Program-made: the position numbers and the translations under genes
DNA from: Adiantum capillus-veneris
Lineage: Eukaryota; Streptophyta; Polypodiopsida; Polypodiales; Pteridaceae
Direction: 5' to 3'
Assembly (NCBI GenBank): GCA_014529385.2
Contig: CM043953.1
Span: forward strand, 63,874,372 to 63,938,371
Length of the DNA: 64,000 nucleotides
Shown here: positions 22,184 to 34,445 of the stretch, in pieces
Numbering within the stretch: the first letter of the stretch is position 1
Layout of the letters: each line of letters opens with the position of its first letter
Notes under the pieces: generated by a model
Database searches by the model: none
The model's input: only the letters and a program-made list of their open reading frames with translations
What the model was told of the DNA's origin: nothing

Positions 22184-22600
22184 CAAACATGGTTTTGAAT
22201 CTCAAATCATAAAAATTATCTCCGAGATTCGGCCTGACAAACAAACTTAGCATTGGAGTATAACTTGGCCCAAACAAGTAGAAGGTTTAGCTAGACAATT
22301 TTTTCAGAATCCTTACAAAGTTGTCATTGGTTCATATGCTCTAAAAGACAATCATTCAATTCTACAGATTGTAGAAGTTATTTTTGAGAATGAGAAATAC
22401 CCAAAATTGCCAGATTTACAGAAGCAAGTTACTAGAAAACTTCCAATGGATGAATTTGCAGCTTTATCTATCCATGATGATAAGAGTCAAGCTAAATGAG
22501 ATTGGATTCTTTCTGAATTTAGATCTAGCAATAGCCCTATAATGACAACAACAGATGTTGCAACTCCGGGTTTGGATATGAAGGACATAAAGCACAAGAA
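22184..22600 (+). pseudogene. DEAD-box RNA helicase fragment (processed, internally deleted)
   Basis: One frame reads GFESQIIKIISEIRPDKQT, HWSITWPKQVEGLARQFF, NPYKVVIGS, ILQIVEVIFENEKYPKL, FAALSIHDDKSQAK, then DWILSEF and [15 protein letters not shown]. These match the DDX5/RH20-RH30 type: motif III SAT (here SIT), the ALSIHGDKSQ block and motif V TDVAARGLD. There is no intron, and about 20 residues around motif IV are missing. A TAG and a TGA lie in frame (after DKQT and after SQAK). A purine-rich tract and a copia-type LTR start about 75 bp downstream. This looks like a reverse-transcribed gene piece captured by a retroelement. Confidence 0.8.
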
Positions 22601-22678
22601 AGCAAAACGACAACAAAGACCGCACCGACATTGACAATGAGGTCATGTCAGGGAAGACATGAATTCGGAGGAGGGGAG

Positions 22679-23058
22679 TGTTGACCCATGGGTCAACAAC
22701 AAGACATAACTCAACTTCCATACCAAAGTCTTATTTTTTGACAGTTATGAAATGATACGAATTATGGTTAAAAACATCATTTATAATGAGTACTTATTCT
22801 AGTTGTAGAAGCCGAGGTGCAATGGTACTTCCAAATGTAAATTCAAATCCATTTGATTCCTTGAACTCTATTTTGATTTAACCTATGGTAGCCTTAGTAT
22901 ATAAGGTACCTAGGTCATTTTGTAAAGAGAACTTAATCATAATCAAAGTTTTAAGTTGTCATTGACCGTGTGTGAGAGATAAAGAGAGAGAGTGTGAGCT
23001 TCATTCTAACTCTACTTCTTGCTTGCTCATCACATTGGATATTCAACTGCACCATCAC

Positions 23059-23060
<2 letters not shown>
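22679..23060 (+). repeat. Copia-type LTR (solo or terminal), 5-prime end well defined
   Basis: A purine tract GGAGGAGGGGAG is followed by TGTTGACCCATGGGTCAACA, a perfect 20-bp palindrome at the LTR start. A TATA-like AGTATATAAGG lies near 22900. The right boundary is uncertain, somewhere before the (GT)n tract at 23064. No second copy is in the window. Confidence 0.5.

Positions 23061-23063
<3 letters not shown>

Positions 23064-23114
<51 letters not shown>
23064..23114. repeat. (GT)n microsatellite
   Basis: About 25 GT units between the copia LTR and the right GC-rich terminus. Confidence 0.95.
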
Positions 23115-23116
<2 letters not shown>

Positions 23117-23119
23117 CTC

Positions 23120-23396
23120 AATAAAAAACACCCAACGGGCCCAATTAGGGCCCTCGACTATATATTAAGCTATAGCCCGCCGGGCTTTAGGGTTTTCCTG
23201 GCGGGCCCATAGGGAAATTGCCAAAGCCCGGCGAGCCCGGTGGGAAAATGCAAAAGCCCGGCAGGCTTTTTGTGGGTTTTCAGGTTGCTCTGAACCGGCT
23301 TGTTTGTGATCATGTTAACTGTGATTATGTAAACATGTCAACAAGACCTTGTGATCACACAAATTTTTTGGTAATTACGTAAATATTAAATCCCTG
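23120..23396. repeat. Right GC-rich inverted terminus
   Basis: GCCCGCCGGGCTTTAGGGTT box, then repeated AAAGCCCGGC units, then AT-rich sequence with GTGATCATGTTAAC, ending ACGTAAATATTAAATCCCTG. Reverse complement matches 8242-8259 plus 14079-14320. Confidence 0.6.
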
Positions 23397-23421
23397 GAAC
23401 TTTCAAAAGACCTCAGATAGT

Positions 23422-26400
23422 GTGTTCAATCCGATGACAAGCAATCCAAATCTCCTTGAGAAAACTGTCTCTGAGGATGAATGCATGGCTTCAGAGAGTA
23501 TCCTTAATGTTCTTCAAAAGAAAGAACAACCTTGCTTGTTGAGATCAATGATTGAAAGGATCAACCAAGTGATCCAGGTCAAGGAGGTACCCAAAAGATA
23601 TAATGGAGATTCTATCATGGAATTTCCACCAACTTATGGAAAAAAGGGGAATATGGATGGAATGGAGCAGAAATATGATGGTCACCTATGGACACGCCCT
23701 ATCACATCTAGCATGTCCATAAAGTGTATTGTTCAAGCTAGCTATTGCATTGGTGCTCTTGAATGCCATAGGATCAGTTGCCCTTTTTATTTGACAAATA
23801 AGAGATTTAACAATACCTTCTTTCAAGGATATCTATCCAAGAAAATTGCTATAGGACTTTTAACAGAGGATGATAGGAGTAAAATTGTGTGCCACTTTTG
23901 TCGCAAGACCGCATATTGCGTCAAATGTGCAAGTGTATAGTGTACTTTGTCATGTCAAATGATACTCATTTCACAAGAGTGATGTTCCACCTTGGCATAC
24001 ATGATCATTCAGTACAAGCAACAATTGATTGAGCAAGTGATATCATTTGTTTCTCAAATGCTAAAGACGCAAAAGAGTGCTGGACCTCGAAAGATACAAA
24101 TGAAAATTGTGAAGGATATGCTATTTTCCACTATGATGACTTAAAATGAGGAAATATCTACTGATGTTGGAGATCAAGAGCTATGTTATTTCTTAGAGGA
24201 ATTGAGTCCTTTAATGGAAAACCAAAGGTATGTTCCTTTTTTGCTTTCTTTTCTTCTCCAATTATCATAATTTAAGTATTTATACCAAGAGCATCCTTGC
24301 TTTGATATAGCTAGTGAGTGACGTACAGATTCAAGCAAATTGTATCCCAAGATAAGAGAAGATTAATGCCAGTTGGAGAAGGGTTTGATAGCATCCTTCT
24401 TCTACAAAGGAGGTCTCACTACTCATTTTTCCAAGGGAGTCGTTTTCCAGGTCAAGGTGGACCTAAGGAGAAATGTTATGTTTTTTAGATGTCCATACGA
24501 GGACCAGCATCAGGTGTTGATTTGGTCAATCGCATGCGACGTGGAAGCAGAGATAACCTATCCAAGTCTTGGATTTTATTTGATCATACACACCATGTGT
24601 TAGGTTGGTCAACTATGGCTTGTCATGTTTATGACCCAAGGTTAGGACTTGTATGTTGTTTCCTATGTCTTTTGGATATTTTTTTATGATTAAGACTTCA
24701 CATTAGAGAATGATCTCCATTTTTCCAGTGTTCAAGAGCTCGTGACCATAGCCACATGTGAGATGAAGGAGGAAGACACCAAGAGCCAAGTGTTGTTTTG
24801 GGAGATGCTCAACAATACAATGCAGCAATGTGGTTATCCACCTGCAGACTTTCATGGGTTTATGGCCGACAAAGCAGGGACAATTGGTGTGCAGTTAGAA
24901 CTGTTTTCAATGATGGCCCAAAAAACATCATGGAAGATAGGGATTACACATGTCTATTTCACTAGAAACAGAGTTTATTTTAACATACTAAACAATGTGT
25001 TAAAAAAGAAAGTTGTATTAATTTATGTGAAAAATGGTGATTAGCAACAAATAAGGAGGAAGCATCATTAAAAATTAAAGAATTCCATGAATGGTGGTGC
25101 AAGGGACATGTAGAGGAGGGAAACATATCATTGTTGGATCATGGATGAGTTGGTGGGAGATGCGGATTGCACATTGGGGAAACTTGATGTCAACAGTGGG
25201 CCTTTCTAGTAATCAAAATTTTGTTTGAAAATATGGTGTTGAATGCTTAAAAGTTTAGTGTTTTATAATAGGAATCTCTTTGTGTGTAGGTTCTCTTAAG
25301 TTCAAGGGAGCTAGGACATACTCCCCGTACAAACTTGTCTGAAAGTGTGCTTGCTAGAGAAGGATACAAGGAAAAAATTAGCTTGTATGATGCATGTATT
25401 TTAGATATGGCCAATGCTTTGTTACAGAGTTCCAAGCAATATGCATATCAAATAGGGAAGCACAAAGGTGAAGGACCGAGCTTAAGTAAGCTGATGGAGA
25501 GGGTAGCAGCAAGGTCAACACCAACCCCACCCCAAGTTTCCGGCATGGTCCAAGAAGAAGTGGCAGGTACACCTATGTATAAGGAAACAAGGCATCTACA
25601 TGGAGATAAAGAGGCTACCCAATGAAAGAGGGTGAGGGCAACCAAAATCAATCAATGCTCACATTGCTCAGGGTATGCCATGGAAAGTAGACATCGTGCA
25701 ACCAAAGGATCAACAAGAAGAGTAAGTTTTGGAGGGACTCATACAACACATCCAAAAAACAAGGCCTCGAGGGAGGGAAAACATAGGACCACAAAAGAAA
25801 GCAGCCAAGTTCATCAAGAAACCACACAATAGTGTGGCATAGTAAGTGAAGAAATTATACAAGTAAAAGAGGAGGACATTGGACGAACAATGTGGGCCAC
25901 TAGACGGACCCCTTTGAACTCTAAGGTCAAATGTTTAGGAAGTATTGATGGAAGGAATAAGTGATTCTACATACAAGGAAGCTCTACTGGTGTAGTGGCC
26001 CCTTTCTTCTTCCCAAAATGTGGACATCCTGGACCTGGAGGTCCAAAGCCTCAGATGATGTGGTTTTCCATAAGATGTTTCACACACATGGCATGTGGAT
26101 CCAAACATAATTCATAAGCCAGAGTACCGAGATGTGTGGAAAGTGGACATGGGCACAAATATCACTTCTAAAGAAATAGAGAACTTGCATAAGGCTGGTT
26201 TCAAGGTGGGTATCAAGCATGTCCACCTTTTTTGGCAGGGGTAGGTTAATCCTCTAAACAAGCAGAAAGCCAAATAGAGAGTGAGTTGCCATCAACAAAA
26301 GGAGGTCAACCAAGTGGCGTCATGGAATATCCCAGGAGGCAAAGAAGAGTGTTTGTAGTGCTAAGTCTCTGATAGCAACATTCATTAATGAGAGTGCAAT

Positions 26401-26757
26401 GGATCCCCCACCACACTCTATTTTTCACTTGGCATGTGAGAGTGGAGAGGAATATTTTGTGCACATCAAGGTAGAGCCTTCGTGTGCATGTCCAGATTTC
26501 ACGTAGAGAGAAGCTAAAGGGAAGCCTTACCTTGCATGTAAACATCTCTATTGTTTCTACTTGCGGGTATTAGGCTAACATAAGAATGAGGATATGCCCA
26601 TACACCAGTCGACATTGTCACAAGACGATGTGTCAAATATGTTATCACGTCCTCGAAAGATAGAAGTTTGTGCCCATATTTCAGATTCCATAAAGCTTGA
26701 TTGAGATGCAATGGCAATGGAGTTCTATCAAATAGTCTTTTTTTGTAAGGACATGTA
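23422..26757 (+). pseudogene. SWIM-finger transposase-like gene, decayed
   Basis: Blocks in order: an N-terminal frame from 23422 (LWTRPITSSMSIKCIVQASY), FTRVMFHLGIHDHSVQATID (23960), QVISFVSQMLKTQKSAGPRK, WILFDHTHHVLGWSTMACHV (24560), MTIATCEMKEEDTKSQVLFW and FHGFMADKAG (24742), a linker near 25300-25850, and finally a SWIM motif at 26400-26560 (CACPDF then CKHLYC, CxCx(n)CxH). This order resembles a MULE-like SWIM-domain family that I recall from seed-free plants. The D-containing CEMK and FMAD blocks would be the catalytic core. Several stops occur, for example in the block near 24490, after ATID and inside the SWIM region. There is one probable intron after 24232 (GTATGT). Confidence 0.6.
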
Positions 26758-27179
26758 ACCCTTTGAGTATTTCATTGTGTAATGCACCAAAGTTTTGTTT
26801 TTCTGTTGGAAAAATTGGACTTTGCATGGAGCACACAAAAATGCACTAAACTAGAATCTCTGGTAGATTTATTTATCCTTCAAAGATGTATTTAATAATT
26901 ACATGATCCCAATGAGGAGTCTAGCTGTATACTTTGCATTTTTTGTCTCAAGGGTGTTGTTCTTTAGCATGGCTTGATACAAAGATGTTTGATTTTTAAG
27001 AATAACTAGAACATGCAATGTCTTCTTAAACCAATATCATGAAATAATTCATACATTTGTCTTGTCTCCATTGATAGGGAGGGGATTTTAGAACTTGAGA
27101 ATCACCCAACCATCCTTTTGATAGGTTAGTATAAACTGCCAATTATAGTTTTGCCTTCATGATTTTTTGGAAATCTTGC
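26758..27179. other. Interval without recognisable feature
   Basis: AT-rich. Probably the far 3-prime part of the minus-strand copia element. Confidence 0.35.
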
Positions 27180-28328
27180 TAGTGATATTCTATTTATAAA
27201 AATAGAAATTTAAATTTCCTCAGTAGTGTAGAAGCTCACCAAAAAATTCATTTCTTAGAAAAGCTCGCCAAAGAAAGCTTGCAAGAAAATCAAATCCGAT
27301 GTAAAGTGCCACTCAAGTAGCGAAAGATCCTTTTAACAACCTACGAATGCTTAGATCTTAGACTATGCATAAATCTGCTAATCTGTGAGACTGCAAACTA
27401 AATATTCAACCTCGTATTGCATACATAAATAAGGTGTCCAACTGATATCATAAAGACTGAATTTCAAACCTATTTCCATTGGAGAAGCAATGGGTTTGCA
27501 GTCCTCAAGTCCAAAATTACATAGTAGCGTCTCGATGTATCTTGCTTGACATAAAGCAATACCTCCATCACACTGCTTAAACTATATGCCCAAGTCATGA
27601 TGCAAAAGCCCCAAGTCTTTCATCTTGAAAGTAGCAATCAATTCAGCCTTGAATTCAATAGTGTGTGTCTCATTCTGACCAATAATCAACAAATCATCTA
27701 CAAATAAAACAACGATGAGATATTCATCACTTTGTCATACAAAATGCTTTCAATTGGAATGTTACAAAATCCTTGTTTAACCAAATGAGTGTCATCTTTC
27801 TCTTACCAAGCTCAAAAAGATTGCTTCAATCCATTTCTTGCATTTGGACACTTTCTTTTCTTGTCCTTTTTTGACAAAATGATGAGGTTGTACACAAATA
27901 TATCACCATTCAAGAGAGCAGTAATAATGTCTAATTAATATACATTATGTCCGAAGTAAACTGCCAATGCACATAGAAAATGAACAGTAGTCATACAACA
28001 AGTAGGAGCAATATTCTCTTCATAGTCAATGCCTTCATGGTATGCATAAACTTGTTGCAACAAGTCCTTGGAGTGATCAATCTCACCATCAGGCTTATGT
28101 TTCAACTTGAAATCCATTTTGTACCAATGGCCTTTTTGCTAGGAGGCAAAAATCACATAAAATCCAAGTTTCATTTTCTATAACTGCATCCTATTCTAAT
28201 TGCATTGCGACCATCAAATTTTTGAAATTTGTGGTTCATCAAAAGAAAGAGGTTCCTCTTTGTTACATAACTAGAAACAACCAAAGCATAACAATCTGAT
28301 GTATACGATGCATGGCAAGAACCTAAAT
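27180..28328 (-). pseudogene. Copia reverse transcriptase, part interrupted by CACTA copy 2
   Basis: Minus-strand frames read NETWILCDF, FKLKHKPDGEIDHSKDLLQQ, YHEGIDYEENIAPTCCMTTV, ALLNGDIFVYN and further down IALCQARYIETLLCNFGLED. These are the copia RT order from the start of the RT domain to its C-terminal end, with many stops and frameshifts. The upstream half of the same pol lies across the CACTA insertion, at 34446-34925. Non-functional. Confidence 0.78.
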
Positions 28329-28616
28329 CACTACAACACTAAATGAAGATATCGACGCGCCTATATCGACGGCCATGCTTTTCCATGCGTATATCGATGA
28401 CATTAGCGAGCGTCGCTATACGCGTCGCAATGTGCGTTGATATACGCATGGAAAGGCTTTATTTGCACGCATATAGCGACGCGTATATCGACGCCAAAAA
28501 AATTAAGGAAAAAAAGCGGAACCCGCGCGCAGGGGCCATTTTCGCCTGCTCAGATCTTGGCCGAAACCTGCTGCGCAGGTATTATGTCCATCTCCACCCT
28601 CCCCAACCCCTCTCTC

Positions 28617-28618
28617 TT

Positions 28619-28655
<37 letters not shown>

Positions 28656-28687
28656 CTCTACATCGTGTGTGTGTGTGTGTGTGTGTA

Positions 28688-28723
<36 letters not shown>

Positions 28724-28773
28724 GTGTAGGAAATAGAGAGAGAGAGAGAGAGAGAGCGGTGTGTGTGTGTGTA

Positions 28774-28818
<45 letters not shown>

Positions 28819-28826
28819 TGTGTGTG

Positions 28827-28878
<52 letters not shown>

Positions 28879-28910
28879 GTGTGTGTGTGTGTGTGTAGGA
28901 AAGAGAGAGG

Positions 28911-28945
<35 letters not shown>

Positions 28946-28946
28946 T
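28617..28946. repeat. Compound simple repeat (CT/GT/GA)
   Basis: GA and GT blocks joined by GTAGGAAA words; counterpart of 15155-15470 with different block lengths. Confidence 0.9.
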
Positions 28947-29344
28947 TAATGTATGCTTAGGAAATTAAAACTAAAGAAAAAAAATTAAAGAGAGAAATGA
29001 AATGAAATGTTATATTAACGTCTTCGAAAGACCAAAGTGACCTATGAGAGATGAGACAAGAAAGTTACAATGTGATGGATCTGATACAAAGTCAAAGTAA
29101 GAAGATGACAAAATAAAATATTATGGAATCCTAAACGGCTGGGTGTGGACTAAACGGCTAAACAAGCTAGTTGGGATAGGTAGATCTCCTCCATGGTCAA
29201 TACTCTGACCGGACGTTGTGCATGTCGAGCCAAAGTGACCTAGCTAGATCCTCTGATGCAGCCTCTGTCGATGTTGTGTAGTCCTCCGCAGTCGTGGGCG
29301 TCTAGATCTCCCTAGATCGGTCACTCGTTCGATCATTAGAGAGA

Positions 29345-29353
29345 TAGGGAAGT

Positions 29354-29416
<63 letters not shown>

Positions 29417-29467
29417 AGTAGAGAGAGAGAGAGAGAGAGAGGAAATAGAGAGATAGAGAAAGAGAGT

Positions 29468-29530
<63 letters not shown>
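29345..29530. repeat. (GA)n-(TA)n-(GA)n compound tract
   Basis: Counterpart of 15866-16030. A further amplified GAGATAGCGAGAGCGAGATC unit follows near 29610-29730, present fewer times in copy 1. Confidence 0.9.
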
Positions 29531-29532
<2 letters not shown>

Positions 29533-29626
29533 GGAAGTGGAGCTCCAGGAGTTATGGCAGAGAAATAAGAAAATAGAGAAATAGAGAGAGATGGGAAAAT
29601 AGAGAAAGAGAGATAGCAAGAGCGAG

Positions 29627-29666
<40 letters not shown>

Positions 29667-29895
29667 AGAGAGATGGCGAGAGCGAGATCAAGAGAGAAAG
29701 AGAGATAGCGAGAGCGAGATCGAGAGAGAAAGAACAAGAGATAGGGTACGTAGACACAGAAGAAACTATGGAACTAAAAGAGGCAAAGGGGTTTTGCCTG
29801 CTACATGCATTGCCATGTACACCTGGGAGTGCGCGTATGTGTCTACCCATATAGGATTTGACCAATAAAGATGAGATTTTGACCCGGTGGTCCTG

Positions 29896-29931
29896 ATCTC
29901 CATACACCTCTGGACCGAGGTGTACGGAGAT
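29896..29931. other. Palindrome in CACTA copy 2 leader
   Basis: Homologous to 16314-16349; single mismatch in the left arm instead of the right. Confidence 0.7.
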
Positions 29932-30219
29932 TGGGCAAGACTAGAGAATGCGAGGTAGTTTACATTGTGAGGAGTATATATATATATATATATATATTAA
30001 AACAACATTCATAATCATTGTAGATGGCAACGTCATCAACTAACATGGAGGAAAGGATTGCATGCTCGTGCACTCTCTACAAGTATTGAATCTTGCGCAA
30101 GCGTAGGATATGTAATGAGCATGCGCACAAGTACGGAGAGTTTGCTAGAGAAACCGTACAGAATCTGCGATACGACTCCTACGGAACGGGCATTGATTTT
30201 CGGGACATAGCACCTACAT

Positions 30220-30222
<3 letters not shown>

Positions 30223-30303
<81 letters not shown>
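30223..30303. repeat. (GA)n tract at transposase 5-prime end
   Basis: About 40 GA units, against about 27 in copy 1. It separates the possible N-terminal exon (about 30024-30222, containing a stop) from the main transposase start at 30311. Confidence 0.95.
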
Positions 30304-30307
<4 letters not shown>

Positions 30308-30310
30308 ATT

Positions 30311-32966
30311 ATGCGTGAAGGTCCGACCAATATAGAGCCACAGATGGAAGCAGAAAAGGGCTTACAGACAGAAGACGACAGCATGGAGGAGATGCTGGAT
30401 GCCTTCTTCCAGACAAGCGAGGAGAACGCGAACAAAGCAGCACCAGAAGCCGTGCGCCTATCTCCTAAAGACATATTGAGAAAGTTGGCACGTCAACCAA
30501 TCTATGAAGGCGCCAAAATATCTGTGCTTCGTACTTGTTTGGCGTTTTTGAATCTTCAGTCAGTGTACGGGTGGTCAGATGCAAGCGTCACTGCTTTGTT
30601 TAGGTACGTAATTTACAAAAGAGATTTTCCGATTGCAACGGTGATGTGCTCGGAGAGCTTTAATATTAATTTAATGTGGCTTAAACAGGTTATTGCGGGA
30701 GCAACTTTTCCCGGCTGGCAATGAAATGCCTCCCTCCAGGCCAGACGCAAAGCAACTTCTGACCTCAGGTTGCTTGGACTACAACAAGATTCATGCATGT
30801 CCAAATGATTGCATTATTTTTCGCAATGAATTTGCAGATTGTCTCTCGTGTCCTAAGTGCGGAGCAATGCGCTACAAACAAGATGCAGTTGGCGAGACAG
30901 TGCCAGCTACAGTGTTGCGGCATTTCCCTATTATTCCTAGGATAAAAAGCATGTTTCGTTGTGGTTCCATTGCAAAGTTGATGCGGTGGCATTCTACGAA
31001 TAGATCCACTTACGCAACATTTAGGGTGCCCGCTGATTCGAAGGCTTGGAGGCACATTGAAGATACCTGGCCACATTTTAAGAGTGAACCACGCAATTTG
31101 CGTTTGGGCATGGCAATGGATGGAGTCAATCCATTTGGCTTGAGAAGCTCGTCATGGAGCACATGGCCTATGTGCCTTATCAATTACAACCTCCCGCCGT
31201 GGCTTGCTATCAAGAAGGGTCATTTGATTTTAAGCTTGATTGTACCTGGTAAGTTCGATGATTTGCAGTCGGTTGGAACAGAGCTGTGGCCTTTCCCCAA
31301 TGCAGCTGGTCAAACAAAACTTCCAAGAGCTCCATGGGTATTTCTAAAACACGAACAGCGACAAATGAAAAGGGTGATTTCAGAGTTGAGGACGCCAACA
31401 GGATATATGCGATGTCTCAAGACAGCATTCACCCATGATGATCAACTGCCAGGGTTGAAATCGCACGACTGGCATAAGTTCTTGCAATTCATTCTTCCAA
31501 TTGCGATCAAGGGGTGTTTAACGGAGGAAGTGCGGACCTGCATATACAAGATTTCAGAGCTAGTGCGGTGGATCTCTTCCAAGGAGATACGGGAGGAATC
31601 TATTGCAGTCGCAAGGGCTAACTTCATTGAGGCAGTTTGCATGATTGAGAAGTATCTACCCACGATCTGCCTAACTATCCAAATGCACTTGCTCGTCCAT
31701 GTAGTAGATGAGGTTGCAGTGGCAGGTACAGTCCACAGCCGTTGGATGTTCTTTCTAGAGCGGTTCATGAAAACACTTAAGGGTTTTGTTCGCCAAAAAG
31801 CGCGTCCAGAGGGGAGCATGGCAGAAGGATGGCTAGTGCAAGAGTCTCTTGTATTGACAACCGAATTTCTATCCGTTTCTGACCCACAAATGCCTCGACT
31901 GTGGAGCGATGAGGAGGATGCAAGACTGGTGGGAGAGGAGCCGCAAGGGCAAGGGGTGCCGAAGAAAATGAACTTGGACATGCGAGAAAAGATCATGAAG
32001 TTCTACGGTATACTAAATTCAGCGCCGATGCAAAAATGGCTTGAAAGGTACGAAGAAGAGAAAGAGAGACGCAATCTAGAGCGACAGGATTTCAGGCGAA
32101 GTCAAACGACTAGAGGCTTACCCTTGCCATACTATCTCGCTCCTCTACCTGAATTCCCTACAATGGCATGGTTGGACAAGACAGTAAGAGCAGCTCGACA
32201 GATCGGAGAACCCATATCTCTAGAAGAGGAAGAGCTGGCTATTGGATGTGACTGGAAGTATCATACATACATGGCACTGTGGTCGCATGGAAAGCATTTC
32301 AGAACACAACAAATTGACAGCAGACGAAACACGTTTGACTGTAAGGTAATGGTTAGTTTCATGCAAAAGAGCAAGGCCAGTGCTAGAGACACGAATGAGA
32401 GCACTAGCAACCTGGATTATTGTGGTCTGGTGTCAGATATCCTGAAAGTAAGCTTCAGGCGGTTTGAGATGTTTTTGTTCGATGTGAAGTGGTTCAAGGT
32501 GATTACTTTTGGTCGCAATGCAACGGTACGCAGAGATGGAAACAAACTTGTGCAAATTGATTCTACAAAGACTTGGACAGATGCGAGCGACACATTTGCT
32601 CTCCTCGAACATTGCGAGCAAGTGGTCTTTGTACCGGACCCTCGAGAGCGACAATGGTGGTTTGTGGTTCAGGTTGCTCCAAGAAATAAACAAGTATTTG
32701 AAGGGCAAGATCTCCTGGAGGAAATTCAGTCAGACGACGTCCATACTACTGTGACATTAGATGAGATGGACGAAGGTATGGCAGAGGAAGCTGACAGATA
32801 TACGAGGGATGATGCAGACGAGACAGAATTGACACTTGTAGATGAAGATGCAATGGATGAAGACAATCTGCCAGAACGAGTTGGGGCAGAGTTATGTTTG
32901 AAATTAGAGATAGACGATGATACGGTGCAAGATCTTATCGATGATGCCTCACTCGTCGAGGCCTAG
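30311..32966 (+). CDS. CACTA TNP2-type transposase, copy 2 (open frame, internally deleted)
   Basis: Exons 30311-30603 and 30689-32966 joined across an 85-nt GTACGT..CAG intron, giving 856 residues with no stop. Blocks: LARQPIYEGAKISVLRTCLA; zinc-finger-like IHACPNDCIIFRNEFADCLS and CPKCGAMRY; GVNPFGLRSSSWSTWPMCLI; DUF4218-like HDWHKFLQFILP...HLLVHVVDEVAVAGTVHSRW; DUF4216-like YCGLVSDILKVSFRRFEMFL; acidic C-terminus. After VPGKF (near 31255) the frame jumps to DDLQSVGTELWPF. It therefore lacks the MDVYLAPLVDELQELW to YNACPICG stretch that copy 1 keeps, including the part likely to hold catalytic acids. The protein could be made but is probably inactive as a transposase. ATG at 30311 was chosen because copy 1 has an ATG at the same place. 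Confidence 0.85.
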
Positions 32967-33073
32967 GCCTGTAAGTGTTTGTGTGAAGTCTTTGATTTAA
33001 AATTAAGCTTAAAGTTAATTTAAACAACTGTGTTCTGACGCTTTATTTTACTTTCTTTGTGCAGGACTTTAGT

Positions 33074-33322
33074 ATGGCAGACGAGATTCCAGATCCCGCT
33101 TCCATGAGTGCAGATGCATTCATGGGCTTCGTTACACAAATGACGCCTGCTCAGATGGCAGAGGCTTCTTAGTACTGGGTAGCCAGAGGCACGGGTACTA
33201 CACCTCCGAGATTCACACCCGAGGGTCCGACACCTAGGGGGGGGACGCCTACGGGGTTCAGGACACCTATGGGTACGACTCCTTCTTCTCCCATCATGGC
33301 CGCTTCGACACCTAGGGGTCTG
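33074..33322 (+). pseudogene. Second CACTA gene, truncated
   Basis: Starts MADEIPDPASMSADAFMGFV as in copy 1. It has a TAG at about 33169 (Gln in copy 1) and keeps the PEGPTPRGGTPTGF repeat. It breaks off after ASTPRG, where unrelated sequence and a long CT/GT tract begin. The DNA-binding C-terminal half is gone. Confidence 0.8.
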
Positions 33323-33414
33323 CGTTATTCTTCTCCTCTCCTCTCTTTTCTCTCTTGACACGCCATCGTAGCACTCCGCTCTAGGAGGTGTGCCTGCACG
33401 TGCGCTGTCTTGCT

Positions 33415-33672
<258 letters not shown>

Positions 33673-33799
33673 CGTGTACAACATGGATTATGCATTGTGG
33701 GATTCGAGGTATGCAGATTTGTTCGTTTCATGGCTTGTAGTATATTGTTTTTGCAATTTTGCAGGGCCCGCGACGTTTCTAGACTGCAGCAGTCATTGT

Positions 33800-34030
33800 C
33801 ATTGTATACACAGTTATTGTTTCTCTTTCTGGTTATGCTTATGGTTATTGTTAATTTTGTTTATGGTTATGGTTATCTGCATTATGGTTTTGATCAAAGT
33901 GGTTATAGCCAGTTATGGTTTTAAGTTATGGTTATGCTTTTAAGTTATGGTTATGGTTCGTTATGGTTATACTTTTAAGTTATGGTTATGGTTCGTTATG
34001 GTTATGCTTTTAAGTTATGGCTATGCTTTT
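33800..34030. repeat. TTATGG-rich subterminal repeats of CACTA copy 2
   Basis: Same GGTTATGG/TTTTAAGTTATGG array as 20985-21240, with one additional unit. Confidence 0.8.
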
Positions 34031-34210
34031 CAGTTGGTACGGTTGTCTTTCATTGGCCTTAAATCTCATGTGAGATCCTACATGGATAGCATATAGGAGG
34101 CGTATACATAATATGGTTTTTTTTTTTGAAAAGTTTATGTAAAAACAAAGGGAACTCTGCCAAAATTTCTGCGCGCGGGAGCATGGTTGATATTTTGGTG
34201 CTGCTCGCTT

Positions 34211-34296
34211 TCTTAGGCAGAGGACAGGAAGTCTGGCTATGGATGTGTCCATCTTTTAACTGGGCACAGGCCAGGCTACCTGTCCTCTGCCCAAGA
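34211..34296. other. Hairpin near CACTA copy 2 3-prime end
   Basis: Arms TCTTAGGCAGAGGACAGG and CCTGTCCTCTGCCCAAGA, 17 of 18 pairs. Compared with copy 1 one base pair changed on both sides (G-C to A-T), and one change is unpaired. Confidence 0.8.
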
Positions 34297-34445
34297 AAAA
34301 AAATTTCTGCTATGGTCGTCGCTATGTGTGTCGCTATGTGCGTCGCTATGCGCGTCGCTAATAGCGACTGGTTTCACAGTGATGCGGATAGCGATGGGCC
34401 GCGTCGATATCTGCGTCGATAACACGTTTTTTTGTTGTAGTGAAT

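Larger units (their letters stand above)
8242..23396. mobile_element. Inferred hAT-like element with CAGGG termini, heavily nested
   Basis: The sequence starting CAGGGATTT at 8242 continues after the nested LTR element (14075-14320). It matches the reverse complement of 23120-23396, which ends AAATCCCTG. The shared order is CAGGGATTT, then ACGTAATTAC, then a GTGATCAC/GTTAAC-rich AT stretch, then a GC box with GCCTGCCG, GCTTTT, CATTTT and CCCGCCGGG. CAGGG is a common hAT end. Immediate 8-bp flanks (GAAAAGAC and GAACTTTC) do not match, although CAAAAGAC occurs 7 bp further right, so the target duplication is unproven. No transposase of its own is visible inside; contents are a gag-pro LTR element, a CACTA element, a helicase fragment and a copia LTR. 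Confidence 0.4.
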
